NCBI GenBank assembly: GCA_016219145.1
Contig: JACRCG010000188.1
Span: 1-36,498, forward strand
Direction of reading: 5' to 3'
DNA from: Deltaproteobacteria bacterium
Lineage (GTDB): Bacteria > Desulfobacterota > Desulfuromonadia > Geobacterales > Pseudopelobacteraceae
DNA: 36,498 nucleotides
In this document: in pieces, positions 1 through 8,354 of the stretch
How positions within the stretch are numbered: the stretch's first letter is position 1
Layout of the letters: each line of letters starts with the position of its first letter
Translations under genes and position numbers: made by a program
Notes under the pieces: generated by a model
The model's database searches: none
What the model was told of the DNA's origin: nothing
Seen by the model: only the letters and a program-made list of their open reading frames with translations

Positions 1-198
1 AAAATTGGAAATGTAAAAGCCCCAGGAGACCTGATCTCTCATATTTGTGACAATCAGCCCTTCATTCAGCTGCTGCACATAGGCAACAGCTCCGATGGCC
101 ATCAGGCCCAGCAAAAAAAGGACCCAGCAGTAATAGGCCTTGCTCCCTTTGGAAATCAGCACCAGTGTGCCCATATAAAAGTGCCAGATGTTTTTCAT
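1..198 (-). CDS. NrfD/PsrC-like membrane subunit of a quinol oxidoreductase (partial)
   Basis: This gene is cut by the left window edge; only the first 66 residues are present. It is too short for the ORF track, where an overlapping reading frame (62..295) is listed instead. The ATG at 198 opens a protein beginning MKNIWHFYMG, with one hydrophobic segment (about residues 23-40, YCWVLFLLGLMAIGAVAYV) and then VTNMRDQVSWGFYISNF. The 'WGFYI' stretch near the first helix is typical of NrfD/polysulfide reductase-type subunits, which exchange electrons between menaquinol and a periplasmic ferredoxin subunit. It lies 20 bp behind the ferredoxin gene, in the order cytochrome-FeS-NrfD. The family call rests on a short N-terminus plus context. 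Confidence 0.75.
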   Translation of the reverse strand, partial: MKNIWHFYMGTLVLISKGSKAYYCWVLFLLGLMAIGAVAYVQQLNEGLIVTNMRDQVSWGFYISNF

Positions 199-218
199 GG
201 TTGCTCCCTGATGGTGAA

Positions 219-1145
219 TTAGGTTGCGTAGAAATAGTAGAACTTGGGCTGCGTGTTGAGATCTTCCTTGAAAATGAAGACCCGTTTGTTTTCAATCAGA
301 TAGCGGATCTCGCTCTCCGGGTCGAGCAGGTTGCCGAATTTGCGGGCGCCGACCGGACAGGCTTCTGCACAGGCCGGGTAACGGCCAGGCTGTTCGCGGG
401 TGCGCTGAATGCAGAAGGTACATTTTTCCACCACCCCTTTTGGACGAGGGCGATTACCAAGATAGTGCGTATTCGGATTTATCTCGGCAACGGGGATTTC
501 CGGTTTGGCCCAGTTGAAGTGTCGTGCACCGTAGGGACAGGCGGCCATGCAATAACGGCAGCCGATGCACCAGTTATAATCGACGACTACGATGCCGTCA
601 TTTTCTTTCCAGGTGGCCTGAACCGGGCAGACCTTGGTGCAAGGCGGTTTCTCGCACTGCTGGCACTGAACCGGCATATAGAAATGCCCTTTTTCAGGGA
701 CTGTGGCGGGATTGTAGTAGTGTTCGGCATGTGACAGGTCGATGCCCTTTTCCTTGTCCAGCTGCATGACCCGGATCCATTGTACCTGCGGGCTGCGAGA
801 CTGGTTATTCTCTTTAACGCAGCCATAGACGCAGCGCCGACAGCCGATACAGCGTGACAGATCAAGGCCGTAACCGTAGCGGACTCCTTCAATCGGTGGA
901 GTAGTCTTGACGGTGATCTGCTTGCCGTATTTTTTGCTGTATTCCTTTTCCAGGCGAGCAATCACACCTTTGAGTTCATCTTTTGAAAGTTCGCGAAAAT
1001 GCTTCTGGAAGAATTCCTCCCAGACGGATGCCGAAGCATCTCTGCCGGGCAATACAATCAGGCCGATTCCGGCTGCCAGGCTCTTCAATACCTTTCGGCG
1101 AGACTTATGCAGGACGTGATTATCACATTTTTTTGTATCTGACAT
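219..1145 (-). CDS. Tat-exported 4x[4Fe-4S] ferredoxin subunit of a Cbc/Nrf-type oxidoreductase
   Basis: 308 aa. The N-terminus has a twin-arginine motif (SRRKVLK, about residues 15-21) followed by a hydrophobic stretch, so the protein is probably exported folded with its clusters. Cysteine groups CIGCRRCVYGC, CQQCEKPPCTKVC, CIGCRYCMAAC and CTFC...CAEAC fit four [4Fe-4S] clusters of the NrfC/DmsB/PsrB class. It would pass electrons between the membrane NrfD-like subunit and the cytochrome encoded just upstream (37 bp gap). The ATG at 1145 is preceded by AGGGAG at a good distance. Cytochrome + FeS + NrfD is the layout of predicted menaquinol:cytochrome oxidoreductases of Geobacter (Cbc-type complexes). 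I do not assign a particular Cbc number. Confidence 0.9.
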   Translation of the reverse strand: MSDTKKCDNHVLHKSRRKVLKSLAAGIGLIVLPGRDASASVWEEFFQKHFRELSKDELKGVIARLEKEYSKKYGKQITVKTTPPIEGVRYGYGLDLSRCIGCRRCVYGCVKENNQSRSPQVQWIRVMQLDKEKGIDLSHAEHYYNPATVPEKGHFYMPVQCQQCEKPPCTKVCPVQATWKENDGIVVVDYNWCIGCRYCMAACPYGARHFNWAKPEIPVAEINPNTHYLGNRPRPKGVVEKCTFCIQRTREQPGRYPACAEACPVGARKFGNLLDPESEIRYLIENKRVFIFKEDLNTQPKFYYFYAT

Positions 1146-1182
1146 GAATAATGCTCCCTGGTTTACGAATTGTTGTTCCGGT

Positions 1183-1794
1183 TCAGTGCTGGGTTTTGCC
1201 AGGTCTATCCGGCGGTGGCATTGGTTTTAGCGCTTTAAACTTCGGATCATGCGGGTTGTGGCAGTGAACGCAGAGCAGGTATTGCTTGTCACCATTCCAG
1301 TCACCGGTCCGTCTGCCATGGACGCCCACCTTCCAATCGCGGAACTTGTCGCCGTGGCATTGGCCGCACAAGCGGTATGACTCGGTAAAATCAACCAGCT
1401 CGCCCGACACCAGTCTTAATTTATCCCGGTTTACCAGGTTGTGGCAGTCCGTACACCAGCGCTGGCCTTCGGCATGATGCAGAACTATTTCAGTGTGGAA
1501 TTCGGTCAGGGTCCTGCGTTGCGGATTGGGGGGCATGAAGTTGTGACACTGACTACAGGGGAAGACCCCCTCGGTAAAAGGGGGGCGTGGCACTGCAAAG
1601 GTTTTTTCCTTGGGTCGGTTCTTGATATCGTAGGCAGGCTGTGGTTCCGCAGCTGATTTTTCAGTCACCACCAGCTGCCCCGAACGGTTGAACTCCTTTA
1701 CTCTGGCTGCATACACCAGCTCCGCAGACAGACACACTACCGACAGCAGAGCGAGTAGAACAAGCTTGTGACAGGCAAAACGGCGTGTTTTCAT
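1183..1794 (-). CDS. Periplasmic tetraheme c-type cytochrome
   Basis: 203 aa from the ATG at 1794. The ORF track's longer version begins at a TTG (1833); the ATG is preferred because GAGG sits just upstream and the protein then begins directly with a signal peptide (KTRRF then a hydrophobic run, ending near VYAA at residue 30). Four CXXCH heme motifs are visible: CSQCH (80), CTDCH (114), CGQCH (143) and CVHCH (175). It is the first gene of the leftward operon with the ferredoxin and NrfD-like genes, so it is probably the periplasmic electron acceptor or donor of that complex. A sigma-70-like promoter lies about 70-110 bp upstream. Confidence 0.88.
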   Translation of the reverse strand: MKTRRFACHKLVLLALLSVVCLSAELVYAARVKEFNRSGQLVVTEKSAAEPQPAYDIKNRPKEKTFAVPRPPFTEGVFPCSQCHNFMPPNPQRRTLTEFHTEIVLHHAEGQRWCTDCHNLVNRDKLRLVSGELVDFTESYRLCGQCHGDKFRDWKVGVHGRRTGDWNGDKQYLLCVHCHNPHDPKFKALKPMPPPDRPGKTQH

Positions 1795-1873
1795 CTCGAC
1801 CTCAATGTTGTTTGATGGGGTATGCTCCTGCAATCAAATATTCTTTACCAATTGAATCGTTTTCCGCACCATA

Positions 1874-1902
1874 GTGATATGAAAGTCTGCCACTTTTGTC
1901 AA
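1874..1902 (-). promoter_or_regulatory. Sigma-70-type promoter for the cytochrome-FeS-NrfD operon
   Basis: On the minus strand there is a consensus -35 TTGACA (1897-1902), a 17-bp spacer and -10 TATCAC (1874-1879, 4 of 6). Expected start is near 1867, leaving a leader of about 70 nt before the ATG at 1794. Confidence 0.6.
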
Positions 1903-2012
1903 TACAAAAACGAATTTATAAAATGCAGTTTTGGAGTCGGTATTTTTGTTGTAATTTTTTCGTAGAGCGCTTTGATAGTCCAAGGCGATATCCATGATTG
2001 GCACATGACAGC

Positions 2013-2041
2013 TTGATTCATTTCAAAACCTTGTGTATGGT
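2013..2041 (+). promoter_or_regulatory. Candidate promoter for the triheme cytochrome gene
   Basis: TTGATT (2013-2018), a 17-bp spacer and TATGGT (2036-2041) form a moderate sigma-70 match. The start would be about 60 nt before the ATG at 2106. Both boxes are 4 of 6, so this is only a candidate. Confidence 0.35.
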
Positions 2042-2105
2042 TATCCGGGAGCAGATCGTATTTTTTCTGTCCATAAAGCGTACTAACTCAAGAATGGAGG
2101 GGCTT

Positions 2106-2420
2106 ATGAATCAGGTTGCAGTGGGTATGTTTATAATGACCTGTGTGATGTTAGCGGGTAACGCCCTGGCAATTCAGCCAGGAAAAACGGTGACCTGGAA
2201 CACATCTAACGGCAAGGTTGTCTTCGATGGGAAAAATCATGCCGATGCAAAAGTCAAATGCCTGGAGTGCCACTCAAAAATCTTTAAAATGAAAAAGGGT
2301 TCGACCGAGATGAAAATGGCTGACCTGCATGCCGGTAAATTCTGCGGAAAATGCCACAACGGTACCAGAGCGTTTGACACCAAGGACAAGGACAATTGCG
2401 AGATCTGTCACAAGAAATAA
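2106..2420 (+). CDS. c7-type triheme cytochrome, periplasmic
   Basis: 104 aa from the ATG at 2106. The ORF track starts at 1998, but GGAGGGG three bases before this ATG and the signal peptide that follows (MNQVAVGMF... to GNALA, residue 22) decide the start. Three heme motifs are present: CLECH (52), CGKCH (80) and CEICH (98). The spacing, the 'GKFCGKCHNGTRAF' block and the histidines before each motif match the c7-type triheme domain found singly or in tandem in Geobacter periplasmic and nanowire-type cytochromes. It probably shuttles electrons across the periplasm. Its place directly before the ImcH-like gene suggests it is one partner of that inner-membrane cytochrome, although 374 bp and a separate promoter candidate intervene. 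Confidence 0.88.
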   Translation: MNQVAVGMFIMTCVMLAGNALAIQPGKTVTWNTSNGKVVFDGKNHADAKVKCLECHSKIFKMKKGSTEMKMADLHAGKFCGKCHNGTRAFDTKDKDNCEICHKK

Positions 2421-2493
2421 TTGCCCTGCGGAGCCGCGACAGGCCCGGATTCATTCTACATACGGTGACAACGAATTAAGATGTTTGAATAGC

Positions 2494-2526
2494 GAAGAGG
2501 GGAAGCATACAGTGCCTCCTCTCTTC
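2494..2526 (+). terminator. Weak hairpin downstream of the triheme cytochrome gene
   Basis: GAAGAG...CTCTTC arms with an inner GGA/TCC and GC/GC enclose a 7-base loop, followed by TTTGTTC. The stem has two internal mismatches and the U tract is short, so it could be an inefficient terminator or only a 3' end stabiliser. Confidence 0.35.
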
Positions 2527-2576
2527 TTTGTTCATGGAGTGACTCTGGCAGAAATCTGCATCCGATCACATTTTTT

Positions 2577-2605
2577 TTGACAAACATAATATCTTGGGGT
2601 ATCTG
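2577..2605 (+). promoter_or_regulatory. Candidate promoter for imcH
   Basis: A perfect -35 TTGACA (2577-2582) is followed after 17 bp by TATCTG (2600-2605), a poor -10 with only the first three bases conserved. A weak -10 with a perfect -35 is compatible with an activated promoter, but this is inference. Confidence 0.4.
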
Positions 2606-2609
2606 TACC

Positions 2610-2622
2610 GTATACAATATAC
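2610..2622. promoter_or_regulatory. Dyad GTATA-CAA-TATAC near the imcH promoter
   Basis: A perfect 5-3-5 inverted repeat placed 5 bp after the candidate -10, where the transcription start would lie. A repressor bound here would block initiation. No matching regulator gene is seen nearby. Confidence 0.35.
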
Positions 2623-2794
2623 AGTATGAAGCATCCCACAAAATCCCCTTAGCGCTTCATAAAGCTCACAGTAACATCTGTTTTTATCCCGGTCGGCATG
2701 CTGGCGAACTGGTTTTCAGGAATGATCCGAAGTTCCGTTTTTCCACATTTGCGCATCGTCCGGCACTTATTTTTTGTCAGAACAAGGAGAGGTC

Positions 2795-4336
2795 ATGGCT
2801 AAAAAGAAAGCCGAAGTAGGATATGTATACAACCTTATCAGCCTGGTAGGTCTCATTATTGCCATTGTAGGCGCCGGTCTGGTCGTCACCTTCTTTGCCT
2901 ACGAAGTGATTACCGGCAAGGAAAAGCCGTACTTGGGGATATTGACCTATTTTGTTTTCCCGGGCCAGATCGTATCCGGCATACTGATAATGATAGGCGG
3001 TATTCTGTTTCATCGCAACAGACAGCGCAAGCGCAAGCAGGAACTGGATATGCCGCAGTATCCGCGTATCGACCTGAACGATCCTCACAAGCGTCGCCTG
3101 ACGATATTCTTTGCCCTGGCAACGATTGCGTTTACTACTCTGATTGCAATGGCATCTATCAAAGGCTTTGAATTTACCGAGTCACCGGTGTTCTGCGGTG
3201 AGTTGTGCCACGTGCCGATGGGGCCCGAGAATACAGCATGGAGAACATCTCCGCATGCCAATATCCGTTGCGTTGAATGCCATGTCGGCCCAGGCGCAGA
3301 CTGGTATTTAAAAGCCAAGATCAATGGAACCCGCCAGCTCTACGGTGTCTTGACCGGACACTATGAGGCTCCGATCGGCGTGCCCATCGCGGATCGCAGA
3401 TCGGCCTATGAAACCTGCGCCCACTGCCACTGGATAGACCGGCGCGTTCTTGATCGTCGCAAAGTCTTTACGCACTTTGCACCAAACGAGGAGAACACAC
3501 CGCGTGAAACCGCACTTTACCTGAAATTTGGCGGTACCTTCCGCGAGCCGAACACCAGCGGTATTCACTGGCATACCAAGCAGTATATTGAATACATCCC
3601 TCGCGGTGAAAAGCATGAGGATATTCCTTACGTAAGTTTGACAACTCCGGACGGCAAGCTGGTCGAGTATCTGAGCACCGAAAAACCGATGACCAAGGAT
3701 GAGATCGCAAAGGAAACTAAAAACAAGCGTCGAATGGACTGTATCTCCTGCCACAGCCGCCCGGCCCATATCTATCGTTCGCCAAGTACCGAACTGGATG
3801 ACTATCTCAAGTCCGGTACCATTGACAGTAAACTGCCCTTCATCAAAAAAATTGCTCTGGAAGTGTTGGAGAAGCCCTACAAAACAAATGAAGAGGCGTT
3901 GCAGGCCATTGAAAACGGTATTGAAGGTTTTTACGTCAATAAATATCCGAAGTTGTCGGATGAAAAGGCCCAGGCTGTCAAAAAAGCTATTATCGAGGCG
4001 AAGCTTATCTATAGCGAAAACTTCTTTCCGCGCATGAAAGTGAACTGGACCACGTATCCCAACAATATCGGTCATTTGTATTTCCCGGGTTGTTTCCGCT
4101 GCCATGACGGCAAACACAAATCAGCGGAAGGGCGGATAATATCAAAAGACTGCAACCTCTGCCATACTCTGGATAGCCAAAAACAGGAAAATGTCAAAGG
4201 CGGTGAACATGTGAACAAATTCACCCATCCGGTTGATATCGGTGATGAGTTCCTGAAGACAAACTGCAGTGAATGCCACGGCGTCAGTGTCAGTCAGCAC
4301 GATAAGGAAAAAACGATAGGTCCGGCCAAACACTGA
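2795..4336 (+). CDS. imcH: ImcH-like inner-membrane heptaheme cytochrome (NapC/NirT family)
   Basis: 513 aa from the ATG at 2795, which follows AAGGAGAGG; the track's 2774 start is a TTG. Three hydrophobic helices are visible (about residues 12-38, 46-72 and 101-121), then a periplasmic multiheme domain. Heme motifs are CGELCH (134, a CX3CH variant), CVECH (159), CAHCH (208), and then CISCH, CFRCH, CNLCH and CSECH, seven in all. Three helices, a NapC/NirT fold and seven hemes match ImcH of Geobacter sulfurreducens, an inner-membrane quinol oxidase-type cytochrome reported to be needed for high-potential extracellular acceptors. Its role would be to take electrons from menaquinol and hand them to periplasmic cytochromes such as the upstream triheme protein. 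The symbol rests on remembered architecture, not an alignment. Confidence 0.82.
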   Translation: MAKKKAEVGYVYNLISLVGLIIAIVGAGLVVTFFAYEVITGKEKPYLGILTYFVFPGQIVSGILIMIGGILFHRNRQRKRKQELDMPQYPRIDLNDPHKRRLTIFFALATIAFTTLIAMASIKGFEFTESPVFCGELCHVPMGPENTAWRTSPHANIRCVECHVGPGADWYLKAKINGTRQLYGVLTGHYEAPIGVPIADRRSAYETCAHCHWIDRRVLDRRKVFTHFAPNEENTPRETALYLKFGGTFREPNTSGIHWHTKQYIEYIPRGEKHEDIPYVSLTTPDGKLVEYLSTEKPMTKDEIAKETKNKRRMDCISCHSRPAHIYRSPSTELDDYLKSGTIDSKLPFIKKIALEVLEKPYKTNEEALQAIENGIEGFYVNKYPKLSDEKAQAVKKAIIEAKLIYSENFFPRMKVNWTTYPNNIGHLYFPGCFRCHDGKHKSAEGRIISKDCNLCHTLDSQKQENVKGGEHVNKFTHPVDIGDEFLKTNCSECHGVSVSQHDKEKTIGPAKH

Positions 4337-4360
4337 CCTTCCCTGCTGACAAGCTTAATC

Positions 4361-4396
4361 AAAAAAACCTCCCGGATATTTCCGGGAGGTTTTTTT
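4361..4396. terminator. Bidirectional rho-independent terminator
   Basis: ACCTCCCGGA-TATT-TCCGGGAGGT forms a perfect GC-rich stem flanked by an A run on the left and a T run on the right. It can therefore end imcH transcription rightward and the trxB operon leftward. The flanking genes are convergent. Confidence 0.93.
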
Positions 4397-4428
4397 GATT
4401 GTCAGGCTGCCGGGTCAAACGGCAACTG

Positions 4429-4625
4429 CTACAACTCCTCAAACTCGTCTGGCTCACACGCCTCCGGAGACGCTTCCTCCTCATCTTTTTCTTCAAGATC
4501 GGCGTCATCTTCTTTAAGCCTGAGAATAAACTGCTGATTGTCGCGCAAGGTTCTCTGTACTTCAGCGAGCAGTTTCTGCATGGATTCGGCCTCGGCTGAA
4601 AGGCTATCCCCGGCAATCCTGTCCA

Positions 4626-4626
<1 letters not shown>
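4429..4626 (-). CDS. Small acidic protein translationally coupled to trxB
   Basis: 65 aa, family not recognised. Its ATG overlaps the trxB stop codon by one base (TAATG), which indicates translational coupling and supports that it is a real gene. The first ~40 residues look helical and coiled-coil-like (AESMQKLLAEVQRTLRDNQQ), and the tail is strongly acidic (DDADLEEKDEEEASPEA). There are no membrane segments and only one cysteine, so a direct redox role is not evident. The operon ends at the terminator at 4361-4396. The competing frame at 4359..4616 is rejected because it runs into the terminator hairpin. Confidence 0.65.
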
Positions 4627-5609
<983 letters not shown>

Positions 5610-5641
5610 TTACCAGTAAACAGTCTGTTTGCCAAGTATGT

Positions 5642-5670
5642 TTGACCCTTGCCTGCCACTCTGCTAGTAT
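5642..5670 (+). promoter_or_regulatory. Sigma-70-type promoter for ilvA
   Basis: TTGACC (5642-5647), an exact 17-bp spacer and TAGTAT (5665-5670) lie about 30 bp before the ilvA ATG at 5700, giving a short leader of roughly 23 nt that contains the GGAG ribosome binding site. Confidence 0.65.
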
Positions 5671-5699
5671 TCGCCCACAATTAAACCGGAGCACGAAAA

Positions 5700-6905
5700 A
5701 TGTCTCTAAACAATCTTATCGTTGATGCTTATGACAGGCTGAAAAAACGTGTCCGCCGCAGCGAGCTGATTTACTCGCATTATTACACCGAAAAAATCGG
5801 CCTGCCGCTTTACTTCAAATGTGAAAATCTGCAACGCACCGGCTCCTTCAAAATTCGCGGGGCTCTTAATTTCATGACGGCTCAGCCCCGTGAGTTCCTG
5901 AAAAAGGGTGTTATTACCGCGTCAGCCGGGAATCATGCCCAAGGCGTGGCTTTTTCTGCCGACCTGCTGGGTGTAAAGGCCACCGTCTTCATGCCTGAGA
6001 TAACGCCGCCGCAGAAAGTGCAGTCAACCCGGGACTACGGCGCCGAAGTGGTGTTGACCGGCAGGAATTTCGACGAGGCCTGTCTGGCGGCAGAGGCCGA
6101 ACAAAGCTCTTCCGGGGCACTTTTTGTCCATCCATTTGATGATCAGCTGGTTATGGCAGGACAGGGAACTATCGCGCTGGAGATACTGGACGAACTGCCC
6201 GATGTGCGCAACCTGATCATCCCGGTCGGCGGCGGTGGCCTGATTGCCGGCATGGCGACTGCGCTCCGCGCCAGGTCGCCCCATATTCGTATCATTGGCG
6301 TGGAATCCATGGCGGCCCCTTCCATGTCGGCCTCCTTCGCGGCGGGCAAGCCGGTCGAGAAGCCGGTCAGCATAACGCTGGCCGACGGTATTGCCGTCAA
6401 ACGGCCCGGAAAGCGGACTGTCCCGGTCATCTGTAGTTTGGTCGACGAGATTGTCCGGGTAGAGGAGGAAGAAATCGCGTTGGCTATTGTCGGCTTGCTG
6501 GAGAAGACCAAGATGCTGGTCGAAGGCGCCGGAGCGGTGACGCTGGCTGCGGTGTTGAACAAGGGAATTCCAAGGCTGGAGGGGAAGACGGTCTGCCTGC
6601 TGTCGGGTGGAAACATTGATGTCAAGACCATCGCCCAGGTTGTCGAACGGGGCCTGATCGCCGGCGGGCGCTATCTCAAGCTGACGGTGGAGCTGGATGA
6701 TCATCCCGGCGCACTGGCGACTCTGGCCGAAAACATTGCTGCAACACGGGCCAATATTTTCCACATAACTCATGACCGCCGCTCCAAAACGCTGGCCATC
6801 GGCCGCACAGACGTATCACTGGAGCTGGAAACGCGCGGCTATGATCACATCAGGGAAGTGGTCGATTTTCTGCAAGCAAAAGGGTACAACCTGACCGTCA
6901 TATAA
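5700..6905 (+). CDS. ilvA: Threonine ammonia-lyase with C-terminal ACT domain
   Basis: 401 aa, the ~400-residue class with a single ACT domain. The PLP lysine is in SFKIRGA (K51), and the phosphate-binding glycine loop is VGGGGLIAG (about 177-185). The C-terminal ~75 residues (LTVELDDHPGALATLAENIA) form an ACT domain that probably binds an amino acid effector. It converts threonine to 2-oxobutanoate and ammonia, the first step of isoleucine synthesis. Many Geobacter also have a citramalate route, so a catabolic role is possible. It is a single gene with its own promoter, ending only 4 bp from the convergent response regulator gene with no hairpin between them. Confidence 0.92.
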   Translation: MSLNNLIVDAYDRLKKRVRRSELIYSHYYTEKIGLPLYFKCENLQRTGSFKIRGALNFMTAQPREFLKKGVITASAGNHAQGVAFSADLLGVKATVFMPEITPPQKVQSTRDYGAEVVLTGRNFDEACLAAEAEQSSSGALFVHPFDDQLVMAGQGTIALEILDELPDVRNLIIPVGGGGLIAGMATALRARSPHIRIIGVESMAAPSMSASFAAGKPVEKPVSITLADGIAVKRPGKRTVPVICSLVDEIVRVEEEEIALAIVGLLEKTKMLVEGAGAVTLAAVLNKGIPRLEGKTVCLLSGGNIDVKTIAQVVERGLIAGGRYLKLTVELDDHPGALATLAENIAATRANIFHITHDRRSKTLAIGRTDVSLELETRGYDHIREVVDFLQAKGYNLTVI

Positions 6906-6909
6906 AACC

Positions 6910-8304
6910 TCACCAGGCTTTAGGGCGCTTCTCCGGCCGCACTATTTCAAACTTGTCCAGGCGGTACTGAAGAGTCTTGTAACTCATTCCCAGCAACGGC
7001 GCCGCCTTGCCTATGATCCAGTCGGCCCGCTCCATCGCCTTGATGATCAGCCCTTTTTCCAGCTCTTCAAAAGCAATTCCCTCCGGCGGCAGATCAAAAT
7101 GTATTCCACCGGCCAGCGAACCGCTGGCGGAGATCTCCATCGGCAGGTCATCCGGTTCAATATAGTTGCTCTCGGCCATCAGTACCGAACGTTCGACAAC
7201 CGATTCCAGTTGCCGCACATTGCCCGGCCAGGAATAGTTCATCAGCATTCTGAGGGCCGGCTTCGAGATGCCGTCAATCTTTATGCCGGAGCTCCTGCTG
7301 TACTTCTCAACAAAAAATTCGGCCAGAATTTTTATGTCACTGCCGCGTTCCCGCAAAGGCGGCAGGTTTATGCGGATCACGTTCAGGCGGTAGAACAGGT
7401 CTTCACGAAAGGTCCCCCTTTTGATCTCCTGCTCCAGCTCCTTGTTAGTGGCAGATACAAGTCGTACATCCAGCGGGATGTTGACCTTGCCCCCCACCCG
7501 GCGGATTTCTCTTTCCTGGATGGCCCGCAGCAGTTTGGCCTGCATGGCAACATTCATTTCGCCGATCTCGTCCAGAAAAACCGTGCCTCCGTTAGCGGCT
7601 TCAAAAATGCCTATTTCTCTGGCGTTTGCCCCGGTGAAACTCCCCTTTTCATGGCCGAACAGTTCACTCTCGATCAGGGTATCCGGGATGGCTGCACAAT
7701 TGATGGCCATGAACGGCTTTTCGCGGCGCGGGCTCCCTTCGTGAAGAGCCCGGGCGATCAGCTCCTTGCCGGTTCCGGATTCTCCCACGATCAAAACGGT
7801 TGAGGTCGAAGGAGCTATCTTGGCGACCACCCGAAAGACTTCCTTCATTTTAGGGTGCTCGCCCTGCATGTTCGGTATGGTCTTGATTGATTCGATCCGC
7901 TTCTGCAGAACCCGGTTTTCGCGCAGCAGGCCGATGCGCTCGAAGGCGCGCCGCAGTGTCAGTACAAGGTTGTCCCGCTCCAGCGGCTTTTCCAGATAAT
8001 CAAAGGCCCCTTTCCGCATGGCCTCCACCGCCGAATCGACCGAACCGTGGGCCGTCATCATGATAATGCATTGCTGGGGATCGTCGGCCAGAACCTTTTC
8101 CAGCAGATCGAGGCCGCTCTGGCCCTGCATCTTCAGGTCGGTCATGATCAGGTCGAACTCGTTTTTTTCGAGTTGCTCCAGTGCTTCACGGACACCCGGC
8201 ACATCCATCACCAGGTAACCCTCTTTTCTGAGGATCAGGTTAAGTATATCCCGCTGCCCTTTTTCATCATCTACTATCAGTATGCTGCCTTGTGTGCCTG
8301 CCAC
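6910..8304 (-). CDS. NtrC-family sigma-54-dependent response regulator
   Basis: 464 aa with three domains in order. The receiver (1-120) has acidic residues VDDE, phosphoacceptor D56 (IMTDLKM) and K107 (EKPL). The AAA+ domain has Walker A GESGTGKE (174-181) and a sigma-54 contact loop GSFTGA (221-226; the common form is GAFTGA, and the A-to-S change occurs in active members). The C-terminal Fis-type helix-turn-helix is near residues 425-460 (IIGKAAPLLGMSYKTLQYRL). It activates sigma-54 promoters when phosphorylated. It lies 50 bp behind the histidine kinase gene and is almost certainly its partner. Its targets are not identifiable in this window. Confidence 0.95.
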   Translation of the reverse strand: MAGTQGSILIVDDEKGQRDILNLILRKEGYLVMDVPGVREALEQLEKNEFDLIMTDLKMQGQSGLDLLEKVLADDPQQCIIMMTAHGSVDSAVEAMRKGAFDYLEKPLERDNLVLTLRRAFERIGLLRENRVLQKRIESIKTIPNMQGEHPKMKEVFRVVAKIAPSTSTVLIVGESGTGKELIARALHEGSPRREKPFMAINCAAIPDTLIESELFGHEKGSFTGANAREIGIFEAANGGTVFLDEIGEMNVAMQAKLLRAIQEREIRRVGGKVNIPLDVRLVSATNKELEQEIKRGTFREDLFYRLNVIRINLPPLRERGSDIKILAEFFVEKYSRSSGIKIDGISKPALRMLMNYSWPGNVRQLESVVERSVLMAESNYIEPDDLPMEISASGSLAGGIHFDLPPEGIAFEELEKGLIIKAMERADWIIGKAAPLLGMSYKTLQYRLDKFEIVRPEKRPKAW

Positions 8305-8354
8305 GCTCAGATCCCCTGTTCAGGGACTCGGTAAATCAGCATTTACCAAGTCCC

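Larger units (their letters stand above)
1795..2105. other. Divergent intergenic control region between two cytochrome genes
   Basis: About 310 bp without a convincing gene. It is AT-rich and holds the leftward promoter at 1874-1902 and a weaker rightward candidate at 2013-2041. No clear operator or attenuator was found. Confidence 0.6.
2421..2794 (+). other. Intergenic region upstream of imcH
   Basis: 374 bp with no believable gene. It contains the hairpin at 2494-2526, a promoter candidate at 2577-2605 and a small dyad at 2610-2622. The remaining ~170 bp before imcH would be leader; nothing recognisable was seen there. Confidence 0.55.

Noticed and set aside
1999-2014. TGGCAC...GC resembling a sigma-54 promoter upstream of the triheme cytochrome gene
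   Set aside because: The GG and GC are 9 bases apart instead of 10, a spacing that normally abolishes sigma-54 recognition.
3308-4117. 269-aa minus-strand ORF across imcH
   Set aside because: It lies antisense to seven-heme coding sequence, has no family features and no ribosome site; it is a shadow frame.
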